Shown: positions 20,301 through 34,400 of the stretch, in pieces
How positions within the stretch are numbered: the stretch's first letter is position 1
How the letters are laid out: every line of letters begins with the position of its first letter
NCBI RefSeq assembly: GCF_045679555.1
Contig: NC_092092.1
Coordinates: forward strand, 14,178,159 to 14,242,158
Direction of reading: 5' to 3'
From: Salvelinus alpinus
Taxonomy: Eukaryota; Chordata; Actinopteri; Salmoniformes; Salmonidae
Length of the DNA stretch: 64,000 bases
Notes under the pieces: model-generated
Database searches by the model: none
What the model saw: the letters and a program-made list of their open reading frames with translations, nothing else
What the model was told of the DNA's origin: nothing
Program-made: the position numbers and the translations under genes

Positions 20301-22470
20301 CTTCATTCACTCTCCTTCTACTAACTACCTGCTCACTATATCAGCTTCATTCACTCTCCTTCTACTAACTACCTGCTCGCTATAGCAGCTTCATTTACTC
20401 TCCTTCTACTAACTACCTGCTCACTATAGCAGCTTCATTCACTCTCCTTCTACTAACTACCTGCTCACTATATCAGCTTAATTTACTCTCCTTCTACTAA
20501 CTACCTGCTCACTATAGCAGCTCCATTCACTCTCCTTCTACTAACTACCTGCTCACTATAGCAGCTCCATTCACTCTCCTTCTACTAACTACCTGCTCAC
20601 TATAGCAGCTCCATTCACTCTCCTTCTACTAACTACCTGCTCACTATAGCAGCTTCATTCACTCTCCTTCTACTAACTACCTGCTCACTATAGCAGCTTC
20701 ATTCACTCTCCTTCTACTAACTACCTGCTCACTATAGCAGCTCCATTCACTCTCCTTCTACTAACTACCTGCTCACTATATCAGCTTCATTCACTCTCCT
20801 TCTACTAACTACCTGCTCACTATATCAGCTTCATTTACTCTCCTTCTACTAACTACCTGCTCACTATATCAGCTTCATTCACTCTCCTTCTACTAACTAC
20901 CTGCTCACTATATCAGCTTCATTTACTCTCCTTCTACTAACTACCTGCTCACTATATCAGCTTCATTTACTCTCCTTCTACTAACTACCTGCTCACTATA
21001 GCAGCTTCATTCACTCTCCTTCTACTAACTACCTGCTCACTATAGCAGCTTCATTCACTCTCCTTCTACTAACTACCTGCTCACTATATCAGCTTCATTC
21101 ACTCTCCTTCTACTAACTACCTGCTCACTATATCAGCTTCATTTACTCTCCTTCTACTAACTACCTGCTCACTATAGCAGCTCCATTCACTCTCCTTCTA
21201 CTAACTACCTGCTCACTATAGCAGCTCCATTCACTCTCCTTCTACTAACTACCTGCTCACTATAGCATCTTCATTCACTCTCCTTCTACTAACTACCTGC
21301 TCACTATAGCAGCTTCATTCACTCTCCTTCTACTAACTACCTGCTCACTATAGCAGCTCCATTCACTCTCCTTCTACTAACTACCTGCTCACTATATCAG
21401 CTTCATTCACTCTCCTTCTACTAACTACCTGCTCACTATAGCAGCTTCATTCACTCTCCTTCTACTAACTACCTGCTCACTATAGCAGCTTCATTCACTC
21501 TCCTTCTACTAACTACCTGCTCGCTATAGCAGCTTCATTCACTCTCCTTCTACTAACTACCTGCTCGCTATAGCAGCTTCATTCACTCTCCTTCTACTAA
21601 CTACCTGCTCACTATATCAGCTTCATTTACTCTCCTTCTACTAACTACCTGCTCACTATAGCAGCTCCATTCACTCTCCTTCTACTAACTACCTGCTCAC
21701 TATATCAGCTTCATTCACTCTCCTTCTACTAACTACCTGCTCACTATATCAGCTTCATTCACTCTCCTTCTACTAACTACCTGCTCACTATATCAGCTTC
21801 ATTTACTCTCCTTCTACTAACTACCTGCTCACTATATCAGCTTCATTTACTCTCCTTCTACTAACTACCTGCTCACTATATCAGCTTCATTCACTCTCCT
21901 TCTACTAACTACCTGCTCACTATATCAGCTTCATTTACTCTCCTTCTACTAACTACCTGCTCACTATAGCAGCTCCATTCACTCTCCTTCTACTAACTAC
22001 CTGCTCACTATATCAGCTTCATTCACTCTCCTTCTACTAACTACCTGCTCACTATATCAGCTTCATTCACTCTCCTTCTACTAACTACCTGCTCACTATA
22101 TCAGCTTCATTTACTCTCCTTCTACTAACTACCTGCTCACTATATCAGCTTAATTTACTCTCCTTCTACTAACTACCTGCTCACTATATCAGCTTCATTC
22201 ACTCTCCTTCTACTAACTACCTGCTCACTATATCAGCTTCATTCACTCTCCTTCTACTAACTACCTGCTCACTATATCAGCTTCATTCACTCTCCTTCTA
22301 CTAACTACCTGCTCACTATATCAGCTTCATTTACTCTCCTTCTACTAACTACCTGCTCACTATAGCAGCTTCATTTACTCTCCTTCTACTAACTACCTGC
22401 TCACTATAGCAGCTTCATTCACTCTCCTACTAACTACCTGCTCGCTATATCAGCTTCATTTACTCTCCTC
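17399..22470 (+). repeat. 5-kb minisatellite, 44-bp unit
   Basis: About 115 copies of AGCTTCATTCACTCTCCTTC then TACTAACTACCTGCTCACTA plus TAGC/TATC. Common variants are a 41-bp unit lacking TTC, CATTTACTC for CATTCACTC, and CTCGCTATA for CTCACTATA. Blocks of variants recur, which suggests internal duplications. It abuts the next array without a spacer. Confidence 0.98.
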
Positions 22471-25400
22471 CAGTTCTGTTCCTACTACAATATGTTTTCT
22501 GGCCTGGTCCCAGATCTGTTCCTACTACAATATGTTTTCTGGCCTGGTCCCAGATCTGTTCCTACTACAGTATGTTTTCTATCCTGGTCCCAGATCTGTT
22601 CCTACTACAGTATGTTTTCTAGCCTGGTCCCAGATCTGTTCCTACTACAGTATGTTTTCTAGCCTGGTCCCAGATCTGTTCCTACTACAGTATGTTTTCT
22701 ATCCTGGTCCCAGATCTGTTCCTACTACAGTATGTTTTCTAGCCTGGTCCCAGATCTGTTCCTACTACAGTATGTTTTCTAGCCTGGTCCCAGATCTGTT
22801 CCTACTACAGTATGTTTTCTATCCTGGTCCCAGATCTGTTCCTACTACAGTATGTTTTCTAGCCTGGTCCCAGATCTGTTCTTACCTACTACAGTATGTT
22901 TTCTAGCCTGGTCCCAGATCTGTTCCTACTACAGTATGTTTTCTAGCCTGGTCCCAGATCTGTTCTTACCTACTACAGTATGTTTTCTAGCCTGGTCCCA
23001 GATCTGTTCCTACTACAGTATGTTTTCTAGCCTGGTCCCAGATCTGTTCTTACCTACTACAGTATGTTTTCTAGCCTGGTCCCAGATCTGTTCTTACTAC
23101 AGTATGTTTTCTAGCCTGGTCCCAGATCTGTTCCTACTACAGTATGTTTTCTAGCCTGGTCCCAGATCTGTTCTTACCTACTACAGTATGTTTTCTAGCC
23201 TGGTCCCAGTTCTGTTCCTACTACAGTATGTTTTCTAGCCTGGTCCCAGATCTGTTCTTACCTACTACAGTATGTTTTCTAGCCTGGTCCCAGATCTGTT
23301 CTTACTACAGTATGTTTTCTAGCCTGGTCCCAGATCTGTTCCTACTACAGTATGTTTTCTAGCCTGGTCCCAGATCGGTTCTTACCTACTACAGTATGTT
23401 TTCTAGCCTGGTCCCAGATCTGTTCCTACTACAGTATGTTTTCTAGCCTGGTCCCAGATCTGTTCTTACTACAGTATGTTTTCTAGCCTGGTCCCAGATC
23501 TGTTCCTACTACAGTATGTTTTCTAGCCTGGTCCCAGATCTGTTCTTACCTACTACAGTATGTTTTCTAGCCTGGTCCCAGATCTGTTCCTACTACAGTA
23601 TGTTTTCTAGCCTGGTCCCAGATCTGTTCCTACTACAGTATGTTTTCTAGCCTGGTCCCAGATCTGTTCCTACTACAGTATGTTTTCTAGCCTGGTCCCA
23701 GATCTGTTCCTACTACAGTATGTTTTCTATCCTGGTCCCAGATCTGTTCTTACTACAGTATGTTTTCTAGCCTGGTCCCAGATCTGTTCCTACTACAGTA
23801 TGTTTTCTAGCCTGGTCCCAGATCTGTTCCTACTACAGTATGTTTTCTAGCCTGGTCCCAGATCTGTTCTTACCTACTACAGTATGTTTTCTAGCCTGGT
23901 CCCAGATCTGTTCTTACCTACTACAGTATGTTTTCTAGCCTGGTCTCAGATCTGTTCCTACTACAGTATGTTTTCTAGCCTGGTCCCAGATCTGTTCCTA
24001 CTACAGTATGTTTTCTAGCCTGGTCCCAGATCTGTTCCTACTACAGTATGTTTTCTAGCCTGGTCCCAGATCTGTTCTTACCTACTACAGTATGTTTTCT
24101 AGCCTGGTCCCAGATCTGTTCTTACCTACTACAGTATGTTTTCTAGCCTGGTCCCAGATCTGTTCCTACTACAGTATGTTTTCTAGCCTGGTCCCAGATC
24201 TGTTCTTACCTACTACAGTATGTTTTCTAGCCTGGTCCCAGATCTGTTCCTACTACAGTATGTTTTCTAGCCTGGTCCCAGATCTGTTCCTACTACAGTA
24301 TGTTTTCTAGCCTGGTCCCAGATCTGTTCTTACCTACTACAGTATGTTTTCTAGCCTGGTCCCAGATCTTTTCCTACTACAGTATGTTTTCTAGCCTGGT
24401 CCCAGATCTGTTCTTACCTACTACAGTATGTTTTCTAGCCTGGTCCCAGATCTGTTCCTACTACAGTATGTTTTCTAGCCTGGTCCCAGATCTGTTCCTA
24501 CTACAGTATGTTTTCTAGCCTGGTCCCAGATCTGTTCCTACTACAGTATGTTTTCTAGCCTGGTCCCAGATCTGTTCCTACTACAGTATGTTTTCTAGCC
24601 TGGTCCCAGATCTGTTCCTACCTACTACAGTATGTTTTCTAGCCTGGTCCCAGATCTGTTCTTACCTACTACAGTATGTTTTCTAGCCTGGTCCCAGATC
24701 TGTTCCTACTACAGTATGTTTTCTAGCCTGGTCCCAGATCTGTTCTTACCTACTACAGTATGTTTTCTAGCCTGGTGCCAGATCTGTTCCTACTACAGTA
24801 TGTTTTCTAGCCTGGTCCCAGATCTGTTCTTACCTACTACAGTATGTTTTCTAGCCTGGTCCCAGATCTGTTCTTACCTACTACAGTATGTTTTCTAGCC
24901 TGGTCCCAGATATGTTCCTACTACAGTATGTTTTCTAGCCTGGTCCCAGATCTGTTCCTACTACAGTATGTTTTCTAGCCTGGTCCCAGATCTGTTCCTA
25001 CCTACTACAGTATGTTTTCTAGCCTGGTCCCAGATCTGTTCTTACCTACTACAGTATGTTTTCTAGCCTGGTCCCAGATCTGTTCCTACTACAGTATGTT
25101 TTCTAGCCTGGTCCCAGATCTGTTCCTACTACAGTATGTTTTCTATCCTGGTCCCAGATCTGTTCTTACTACAGTATGTTTTCTAGCCTGGTCCCAGATC
25201 TGTTCCTACTACAGTATGTTTTCTAGCCTGGTCCCAGATCTGTTCCTACTACAGTATGTTTTCTAGCCTGGTCCCAGATCTGTTCTTACCTACTACAGTA
25301 TGTTTTCTAGCCTGGTCCCAGATCTGTTCTTACCTACTACAGTATGTTTTCTAGCCTGGTCTCAGATCTGTTCCTACTACAGTATGTTTTCTAGCCTGGT

Positions 25401-28400
25401 CCCAGATCTGTTCCTACTACAGTATGTTTTCTAGCCTGGTCCCAGATCTGTTCCTACTACAGTATGTTTTCTAGCCTGGTCCCAGATCTGTTCTTACCTA
25501 CTACAGTATGTTTTCTAGCCTGGTCCCAGATCTGTTCTTACCTACTACAGTATGTTTTCTAGCCTGGTCCCAGATCTGTTCCTACTACAGTATGTTTTCT
25601 AGCCTGGTCCCAGATCTGTTCCTACTACAGTATGTTTTCTAGCCTGGTCCCAGATCTGTTCCTACTACAGTATGTTTTCTAGCCTGGTCCCAGATCTGTT
25701 CCTACTACAGTATGTTTTCTAGCCTGGTCCCAGATCTGTTCCTACTACAGTATGTTTTCTAGCCTGGTCCCAGATCTGTTCCTACCTACTACAGTATGTT
25801 TTCTAGCCTGGTCCCAGATCTGTTCTTACCTACTACAGTATGTTTTCTAGCCTGGTCCCAGATCTGTTCCTACTACAGTATGTTTTCTAGCCTGGTCCCA
25901 GATCTGTTCTTACCTACTACAGTATGTTTTCTAGCCTGGTGCCAGATCTGTTCCTACTACAGTATGTTTTCTAGCCTGGTCCCAGATCTGTTCTTACCTA
26001 CTACAGTATGTTTTCTAGCCTGGTCCCAGATCTGTTCTTACCTACTACAGTATGTTTTCTAGCCTGGTCCCAGATATGTTCCTACTACAGTATGTTTTCT
26101 AGCCTGGTCCCAGATCTGTTCCTACTACAGTATGTTTTCTAGCCTGGTCCCAGATCTGTTCCTACCTACTACAGTATGTTTTCTAGCCTGGTCCCAGATC
26201 TGTTCTTACCTACTACAGTATGTTTTCTAGCCTGGTCCCAGATCTGTTCCTACTACAGTATGTTTTCTAGCCTGGTCCCAGATCTGTTCTTACCTACTAC
26301 AGTATGTTTTCTAGCCTGGTGCCAGATCTGTTCCTACTACAGTATGTTTTCTAGCCTGGTCCCAGATCTGTTCTTACCTACTACAGTATGTTTTCTAGCC
26401 TGGTCCCAGATCTGTTCTTACCTACTACAGTATGTTTTCTAGCCTGGTCCCAGATATGTTCCTACTACAGTATGTTTTCTAGCCTGGTCCCAGATCTGTT
26501 CCTACTACAGTATGTTTTCTAGCCTGGTCCCAGATCTGTTCTTACCTACTACAGTATGTTTTCTAGCCTGGTCCCAGATCTGTTCCTACTACAGTATGTT
26601 TTCTAGCCTGGTCCCAGATCTGTTCTTACCTACTACAGTATGTTTTCTAGCCTGGTCCCAGATCTGTTCTTACCTACTACAGTATGTTTTCTAGCCTGGT
26701 CCCAGATCTGTTCTTACCTACTACAGTATGTTTTCTAGCCTGGTCCCAGATCTGTTCCTACTACAGTATGTTTTCTAGCCTGGTCCCAGATCTGTTCTTA
26801 CCTACTACAGTATGTTTTCTAGCCTGGTCCCAGATCTGTTCTTACTACAGTATGTTTTCTAGCCTGGTCCCAGATCTGTTCCTACTACAGTATGTTTTCT
26901 AGCCTGGTCCCAGATCTGTTCCTACTACAGTATGTTTTCTAGCCTGGTCCCAGATCTGTTCTTACCTACTACAGTATGTTTTCTAGCCTGGTCCCAGATC
27001 TGTTCTTACTACAGTATGTTTTCTAGCCTGGTCCCAGATCTGTTCCTACTACAGTATGTTTTCTAGCCTGGTCCCAGATCTGTTCCTACTACAGTATGTT
27101 TTCTAGCCTGGTCCCAGATCTGTTCTTACCTACTACAGTATGTTTTCTAGCCTGGTCCCAGATCTGTTCCTACTACAATATGTTTTCTAGCCTGGTCCCA
27201 GATCTGTTCCTACTACAGTATGTTTTCTAGCCTGGTCCCAGATCTGTTCTTACCTACTACAGTATGTTTTCTAGCCTGGTCCCAGATCTGTTCCTACTAC
27301 AGTATGTTTTCTAGCCTGGTCCCAGATCTGTTCCTACTACAGTATGTTTTCTAGCCTGGTCCCAGATCTGTTCCTACTACAGTATGTTTTCTAGCCTGGT
27401 CCCAGATCTGTTCCTACTACAGTATGTTTTCTAGCCTGGTCCCAGATCTGTTCCTACTACATTATGTTTTCTATCCTGGTCCCAGATCTGTTCTTACTAC
27501 AGTATGTTTTCTAGCCTGGTCCCAGATCTGTTCCTACTACAGTATGTTTTCTAGCCTGGTCCCAGATCTGTTCTTACCTACTACAGTATGTTTTTTTTAG
27601 CCTGGTCCCAGATCTTTTCCTACTACAGTATGTTTTCTAGCCTGGTCCCAGATCTGTTCTTACCTACTACAGTATGTTTTCTAGCCTGGTCCCAGATCTG
27701 TTCCTACTACAGTATGTTTTCTGGCCTGGTCCCAGATCTGTTCTTACCTACTACAGTATGTTTTCTAGCCTGGTCCCAGTTCTGTTCCTACTACAGTATG
27801 TTTTCTAGCCTGGTCCCAGATCTGTTCTTACTACAGTATGTTTTCTAGCCTGGTCCCAGATCTGTTCTTACCTACTACAGTATGTTTTCTAGCCTGGTCC
27901 CAGATCTGTTCTTACTACAGTATGTTTTCTAGCCTGGTCCCAGTTCTGTTCCTACTACAATATGTTTTCTGGCCTGGTCCCAGATCTGTTCCTACTACAG
28001 TATGTTTTCTAGCCTGGTCCCAGATCTGTTCCTACTACAGTATGTTTTCTAGCCTGGTCCCAGATCTGTTCTTACCTACTACAGTATGTTTTCTAGCCTG
28101 GTCCCAGATCTGTTCCTACTACAGTATGTTTTCTAGCCTGGTCCCACATCTGTTCCTACTACAGTATGTTTTCTAGCCTGGTCCCAGATCTGTTCCTACT
28201 ACAGTATGTTTTCTAGCCTGGTCCCAGATCTGTTCCTACTACAGTATGTTTTCTAGCCTGGTCCCAGATCTGTTCCTACTACAGTATGTTTTCTATCCTG
28301 GTCCCAGATCTGTTCCTACTACAGTATGTTTTCTAGCCTGGTCCCAGATCTGTTCTTACCTACTACAGTATGTTTTCTTGCCTGGTCCCAGATCTGTTCC

Positions 28401-31400
28401 TACTACAGTATGTTTTCTAGCCTGGTCCCAGATCTGTTCTTACCTACTACAGTATGTTTTCTAGCCTGGTCCCAGATCTGTTCCTACTACAGTATGTTTT
28501 CTAGCCTGGTCCCAGATCTGTTCCTACTACAGTATGTTTTCTAGCCTGGTCCCAGATCTGTTCCTACTACAGTATGTTTTCTAGCCTGGTCCCAGATCTG
28601 TTCCTACTACAGTATGTTTTCTATCCTGGTCCCAGATCTGTTCTTACTACAGTATGTTTTCTAGCCTGGTCCCAGATCTGTTCCTACTACAGTATGTTTT
28701 CTAGCCTGGTCCCAGATCTGTTCCTACTACAGTATGTTTTCTAGCCTGGTCCCAGATCTGTTCTTACCTACTACAGTATGTTTTCTAGCCTGGTCCCAGA
28801 TCTGTTCTTACCTACTACAGTATGTTTTCTAGCCTGGTCTCAGATCTGTTCCTACTACAGTATGTTTTCTAGCCTGGTCCCAGATCTGTTCCTACTACAG
28901 TATGTTTTCTAGCCTGGTCCCAGATCTGTTCCTACTACAGTATGTTTTCTAGCCTGGTCCCAGATCTGTTCTTACCTACTACAGTATGTTTTCTAGCCTG
29001 GTCCCAGATCTGTTCTTACCTACTACAGTATGTTTTCTAGCCTGGTCCCAGATCTGTTCCTACTACAGTATGTTTTCTAGCCTGGTCCCAGATCTGTTCT
29101 TACCTACTACAGTATGTTTTCTAGCCTGGTCCCAGATCTGTTCCTACTACAGTATGTTTTCTAGCCTGGTCCCAGATCTGTTCCTACTACAGTATGTTTT
29201 CTAGCCTGGTCCCAGATCTGTTCTTACCTACTACAGTATGTTTTCTAGCCTGGTCCCAGATCTTTTCCTACTACAGTATGTTTTCTAGCCTGGTCCCAGA
29301 TCTGTTCTTACCTACTACAGTATGTTTTCTAGCCTGGTCCCAGATCTGTTCCTACTACAGTATGTTTTCTAGCCTGGTCCCAGATCTGTTCCTACTACAG
29401 TATGTTTTCTAGCCTGGTCCCAGATCTGTTCCTACTACAGTATGTTTTCTAGCCTGGTCCCAGATCTGTTCCTACTACAGTATGTTTTCTAGCCTGGTCC
29501 CAGATCTGTTCCTACCTACTACAGTATGTTTTCTAGCCTGGTCCCAGATCTGTTCTTACCTACTACAGTATGTTTTCTAGCCTGGTCCCAGATCTGTTCC
29601 TACTACAGTATGTTTTCTAGCCTGGTCCCAGATCTGTTCTTACCTACTACAGTATGTTTTCTAGCCTGGTGCCAGATCTGTTCCTACTACAGTATGTTTT
29701 CTAGCCTGGTCCCAGATCTGTTCTTACCTACTACAGTATGTTTTCTAGCCTGGTCCCAGATCTGTTCTTACCTACTACAGTATGTTTTCTAGCCTGGTCC
29801 CAGATATGTTCCTACTACAGTATGTTTTCTAGCCTGGTCCCAGATCTGTTCCTACTACAGTATGTTTTCTAGCCTGGTCCCAGATCTGTTCCTACCTACT
29901 ACAGTATGTTTTCTAGCCTGGTCCCAGATCTGTTCTTACCTACTACAGTATGTTTTCTAGCCTGGTCCCAGATCTGTTCCTACTACAGTATGTTTTCTAG
30001 CCTGGTCCCAGATCTGTTCTTACCTACTACAGTATGTTTTCTAGCCTGGTGCCAGATCTGTTCCTACTACAGTATGTTTTCTAGCCTGGTCCCAGATCTG
30101 TTCTTACCTACTACAGTATGTTTTCTAGCCTGGTCCCAGATCTGTTCTTACCTACTACAGTATGTTTTCTAGCCTGGTCCCAGATATGTTCCTACTACAG
30201 TATGTTTTCTAGCCTGGTCCCAGATCTGTTCCTACTACAGTATGTTTTCTAGCCTGGTCCCAGATCTGTTCTTACCTACTACAGTATGTTTTCTAGCCTG
30301 GTCCCAGATCTGTTCCTACTACAGTATGTTTTCTAGCCTGGTCCCAGATCTGTTCTTACCTACTACAGTATGTTTTCTAGCCTGGTCCCAGATCTGTTCT
30401 TACCTACTACAGTATGTTTTCTAGCCTGGTCCCAGATCTGTTCTTACCTACTACAGTATGTTTTCTAGCCTGGTCCCAGATCTGTTCCTACTACAGTATG
30501 TTTTCTAGCCTGGTCCCAGATCTGTTCTTACCTACTACAGTATGTTTTCTAGCCTGGTCCCAGATCTGTTCTTACTACAGTATGTTTTCTAGCCTGGTCC
30601 CAGATCTGTTCCTACTACAGTATGTTTTCTAGCCTGGTCCCAGATCTGTTCCTACTACAGTATGTTTTCTAGCCTGGTCCCAGATCTGTTCTTACCTACT
30701 ACAGTATGTTTTCTAGCCTGGTCCCAGATCTGTTCTTACTACAGTATGTTTTCTAGCCTGGTCCCAGATCTGTTCCTACTACAGTATGTTTTCTAGCCTG
30801 GTCCCAGATCTGTTCCTACTACAGTATGTTTTCTAGCCTGGTCCCAGATCTGTTCTTACCTACTACAGTATGTTTTCTAGCCTGGTCCCAGATCTGTTCC
30901 TACTACAATATGTTTTCTAGCCTGGTCCCAGATCTGTTCCTACTACAGTATGTTTTCTAGCCTGGTCCCAGATCTGTTCTTACCTACTACAGTATGTTTT
31001 CTAGCCTGGTCCCAGATCTGTTCCTACTACAGTATGTTTTCTAGCCTGGTCCCAGATCTGTTCCTACTACAGTATGTTTTCTAGCCTGGTCCCAGATCTG
31101 TTCCTACTACAGTATGTTTTCTAGCCTGGTCCCAGATCTGTTCCTACTACAGTATGTTTTCTAGCCTGGTCCCAGATCTGTTCCTACTACATTATGTTTT
31201 CTATCCTGGTCCCAGATCTGTTCTTACTACAGTATGTTTTCTAGCCTGGTCCCAGATCTGTTCCTACTACAGTATGTTTTCTAGCCTGGTCCCAGATCTG
31301 TTCTTACCTACTACAGTATGTTTTTTTTAGCCTGGTCCCAGATCTTTTCCTACTACAGTATGTTTTCTAGCCTGGTCCCAGATCTGTTCTTACCTACTAC

Positions 31401-34400
31401 AGTATGTTTTCTAGCCTGGTCCCAGATCTGTTCCTACTACAGTATGTTTTCTGGCCTGGTCCCAGATCTGTTCTTACCTACTACAGTATGTTTTCTAGCC
31501 TGGTCCCAGTTCTGTTCCTACTACAGTATGTTTTCTAGCCTGGTCCCAGATCTGTTCTTACTACAGTATGTTTTCTAGCCTGGTCCCAGATCTGTTCTTA
31601 CCTACTACAGTATGTTTTCTAGCCTGGTCCCAGATCTGTTCTTACTACAGTATGTTTTCTAGCCTGGTCCCAGTTCTGTTCCTACTACAATATGTTTTCT
31701 GGCCTGGTCCCAGATCTGTTCCTACTACAGTATGTTTTCTAGCCTGGTCCCAGATCTGTTCCTACTACAGTATGTTTTCTAGCCTGGTCCCAGATCTGTT
31801 CTTACCTACTACAGTATGTTTTCTAGCCTGGTCCCAGATCTGTTCCTACTACAGTATGTTTTCTAGCCTGGTCCCACATCTGTTCCTACTACAGTATGTT
31901 TTCTAGCCTGGTCCCAGATCTGTTCCTACTACAGTATGTTTTCTAGCCTGGTCCCAGATCTGTTCCTACTACAGTATGTTTTCTAGCCTGGTCCCAGATC
32001 TGTTCCTACTACAGTATGTTTTCTATCCTGGTCCCAGATCTGTTCTTACTACAGTATGTTTTCTAGCCTGGTCCCAGATCTGTTCCTACTACAGTATGTT
32101 TTCTAGCCTGGTCCCAGATCTGTTCTTACCTACTACAGTATGTTTTCTAGCCTGGTCCCAGATCTTTTCCTACTACAGTATGTTTTCTAGCCTGGTCCCA
32201 GATCTGTTCTTACCTACTACAGTATGTTTTCTAGCCTGGTCCCAGATCTGTTCCTACTACAGTATGTTTTCTGGCCTGGTCCCAGATCTGTTCTTACCTA
32301 CTACAGTATGTTTTCTAGCCTGGTCCCAGATCTTTTCCTACTACAGTATGTTTTCTAGCCTGGTCCCAGATCTGTTCTTACCTACTACAGTATGTTTTCT
32401 AGCCTGGTCCCAGATCTGTTCTTACCTACTACAGTATGTTTTCTAGCCTGGTCCCAGATCTTTTCCTACTACAGTATGTTTTCTAGCCTGGTCCCAGATC
32501 TGTTCTTACCTACTACAGTATGTTTTCTAGCCTGGTCCCAGATCTGTTCTTACCTACTACAGTATGTTTTCTAGCCTGGTCCCAGATATGTTCCTACTAC
32601 AGTATGTTTTCTAGCCTGGTCCCAGATCTGTTCCTACTACAGTATGTTTTCTAGCCTGGTCCCAGATCTGTTCTTACCTACTACAGTATGTTTTCTAGCC
32701 TGGTCCCAGATCTGTTCCTACTACAGTATGTTTTCTAGCCTGGTCCCAGATCTGTTCTTACCTACTACAGTATGTTTTCTAGCCTGGTCCCAGATCTGTT
32801 CTTACCTACTACAGTATGTTTTCTAGCCTGGTCCCAGATCTGTTCTTACCTACTACAGTATGTTTTCTAGCCTGGTCCCAGATCTGTTCCTACTACAGTA
32901 TGTTTTCTAGCCTGGTCCCAGATCTGTTCTTACCTACTACAGTATGTTTTCTAGCCTGGTCCCAGATCTGTTCTTACTACAGTATGTTTTCTAGCCTGGT
33001 CCCAGATCTGTTCCTACTACAGTATGTTTTCTAGCCTGGTCCCAGATCTGTTCCTACTACAGTATGTTTTCTAGCCTGGTCCCAGATCTGTTCTTACCTA
33101 CTACAGTATGTTTTCTAGCCTGGTCCCAGATCTGTTCTTACTACAGTATGTTTTCTAGCCTGGTCCCAGATCTGTTCCTACTACAGTATGTTTTCTAGCC
33201 TGGTCCCAGATCTGTTCCTACTACAGTATGTTTTCTAGCCTGGTCCCAGATCTGTTCTTACCTACTACAGTATGTTTTCTAGCCTGGTCCCAGATCTGTT
33301 CCTACTACAATATGTTTTCTAGCCTGGTCCCAGATCTGTTCCTACTACAGTATGTTTTCTAGCCTGGTCCCAGATCTGTTCTTACCTACTACAGTATGTT
33401 TTCTAGCCTGGTCCCAGATCTGTTCCTACTACAGTATGTTTTCTAGCCTGGTCCCAGATCTGTTCCTACTACAGTATGTTTTCTAGCCTGGTCCCAGATC
33501 TGTTCCTACTACAGTATGTTTTCTAGCCTGGTCCCAGATCTGTTCCTACTACAGTATGTTTTCTAGCCTGGTCCCAGATCTGTTCCTACTACAGTATGTT
33601 TTCTATCCTGGTCCCAGATCTGTTCCTACTACAGTATGTTTTCTAGCCTGGTCCCAGATCTGTTCTTACCTACTACAGTATGTTTTTTTTAGCCTGGTCC
33701 CAGATCTTTTCCTACTACAGTATGTTTTCTAGCCTGGTCCCAGATCTGTTCTTACCTACTACAGTATGTTTTCTAGCCTGGTCCCAGATCTGTTCCTACT
33801 ACAGTATGTTTTCTGGCCTGGTCCCAGATCTGTTCTTACCTACTACAGTATGTTTTCTAGCCTGGTCCCAGTTCTGTTCCTACTACAGTATGTTTTCTAG
33901 CCTGGTCCCAGATCTGTTCTTACTACAGTATGTTTTCTAGCCTGGTCCCAGATCTGTTCTTACCTACTACAGTATGTTTTCTAGCCTGGTCCCAGATCTG
34001 TTCTTACTACAGTATGTTTTCTAGCCTGGTCCCAGTTCTGTTCCTACTACAATATGTTTTCTGGCCTGGTCCCAGATCTGTTCCTACTACAGTATGTTTT
34101 CTAGCCTGGTCCCAGATCTGTTCCTACTACAGTATGTTTTCTAGCCTGGTCCCAGATCTGTTCCTACTACAGTATGTTTTCTAGCCTGGTCCCAGATCTG
34201 TTCCTACTACAGTATGTTTTCTAGCCTGGTCCCAGATCTGTTCCTACTACAGTATGTTTTCTAGCCTGGTCCCAGATCTGTTCCTACTACAGTATGTTTT
34301 CTATCCTGGTCCCAGATCTGTTCTTACTACAGTATGTTTTCTAGCCTGGTCCCAGATCTGTTCCTACTACAGTATGTTTTCTAGCCTGGTCCCAGATCTG

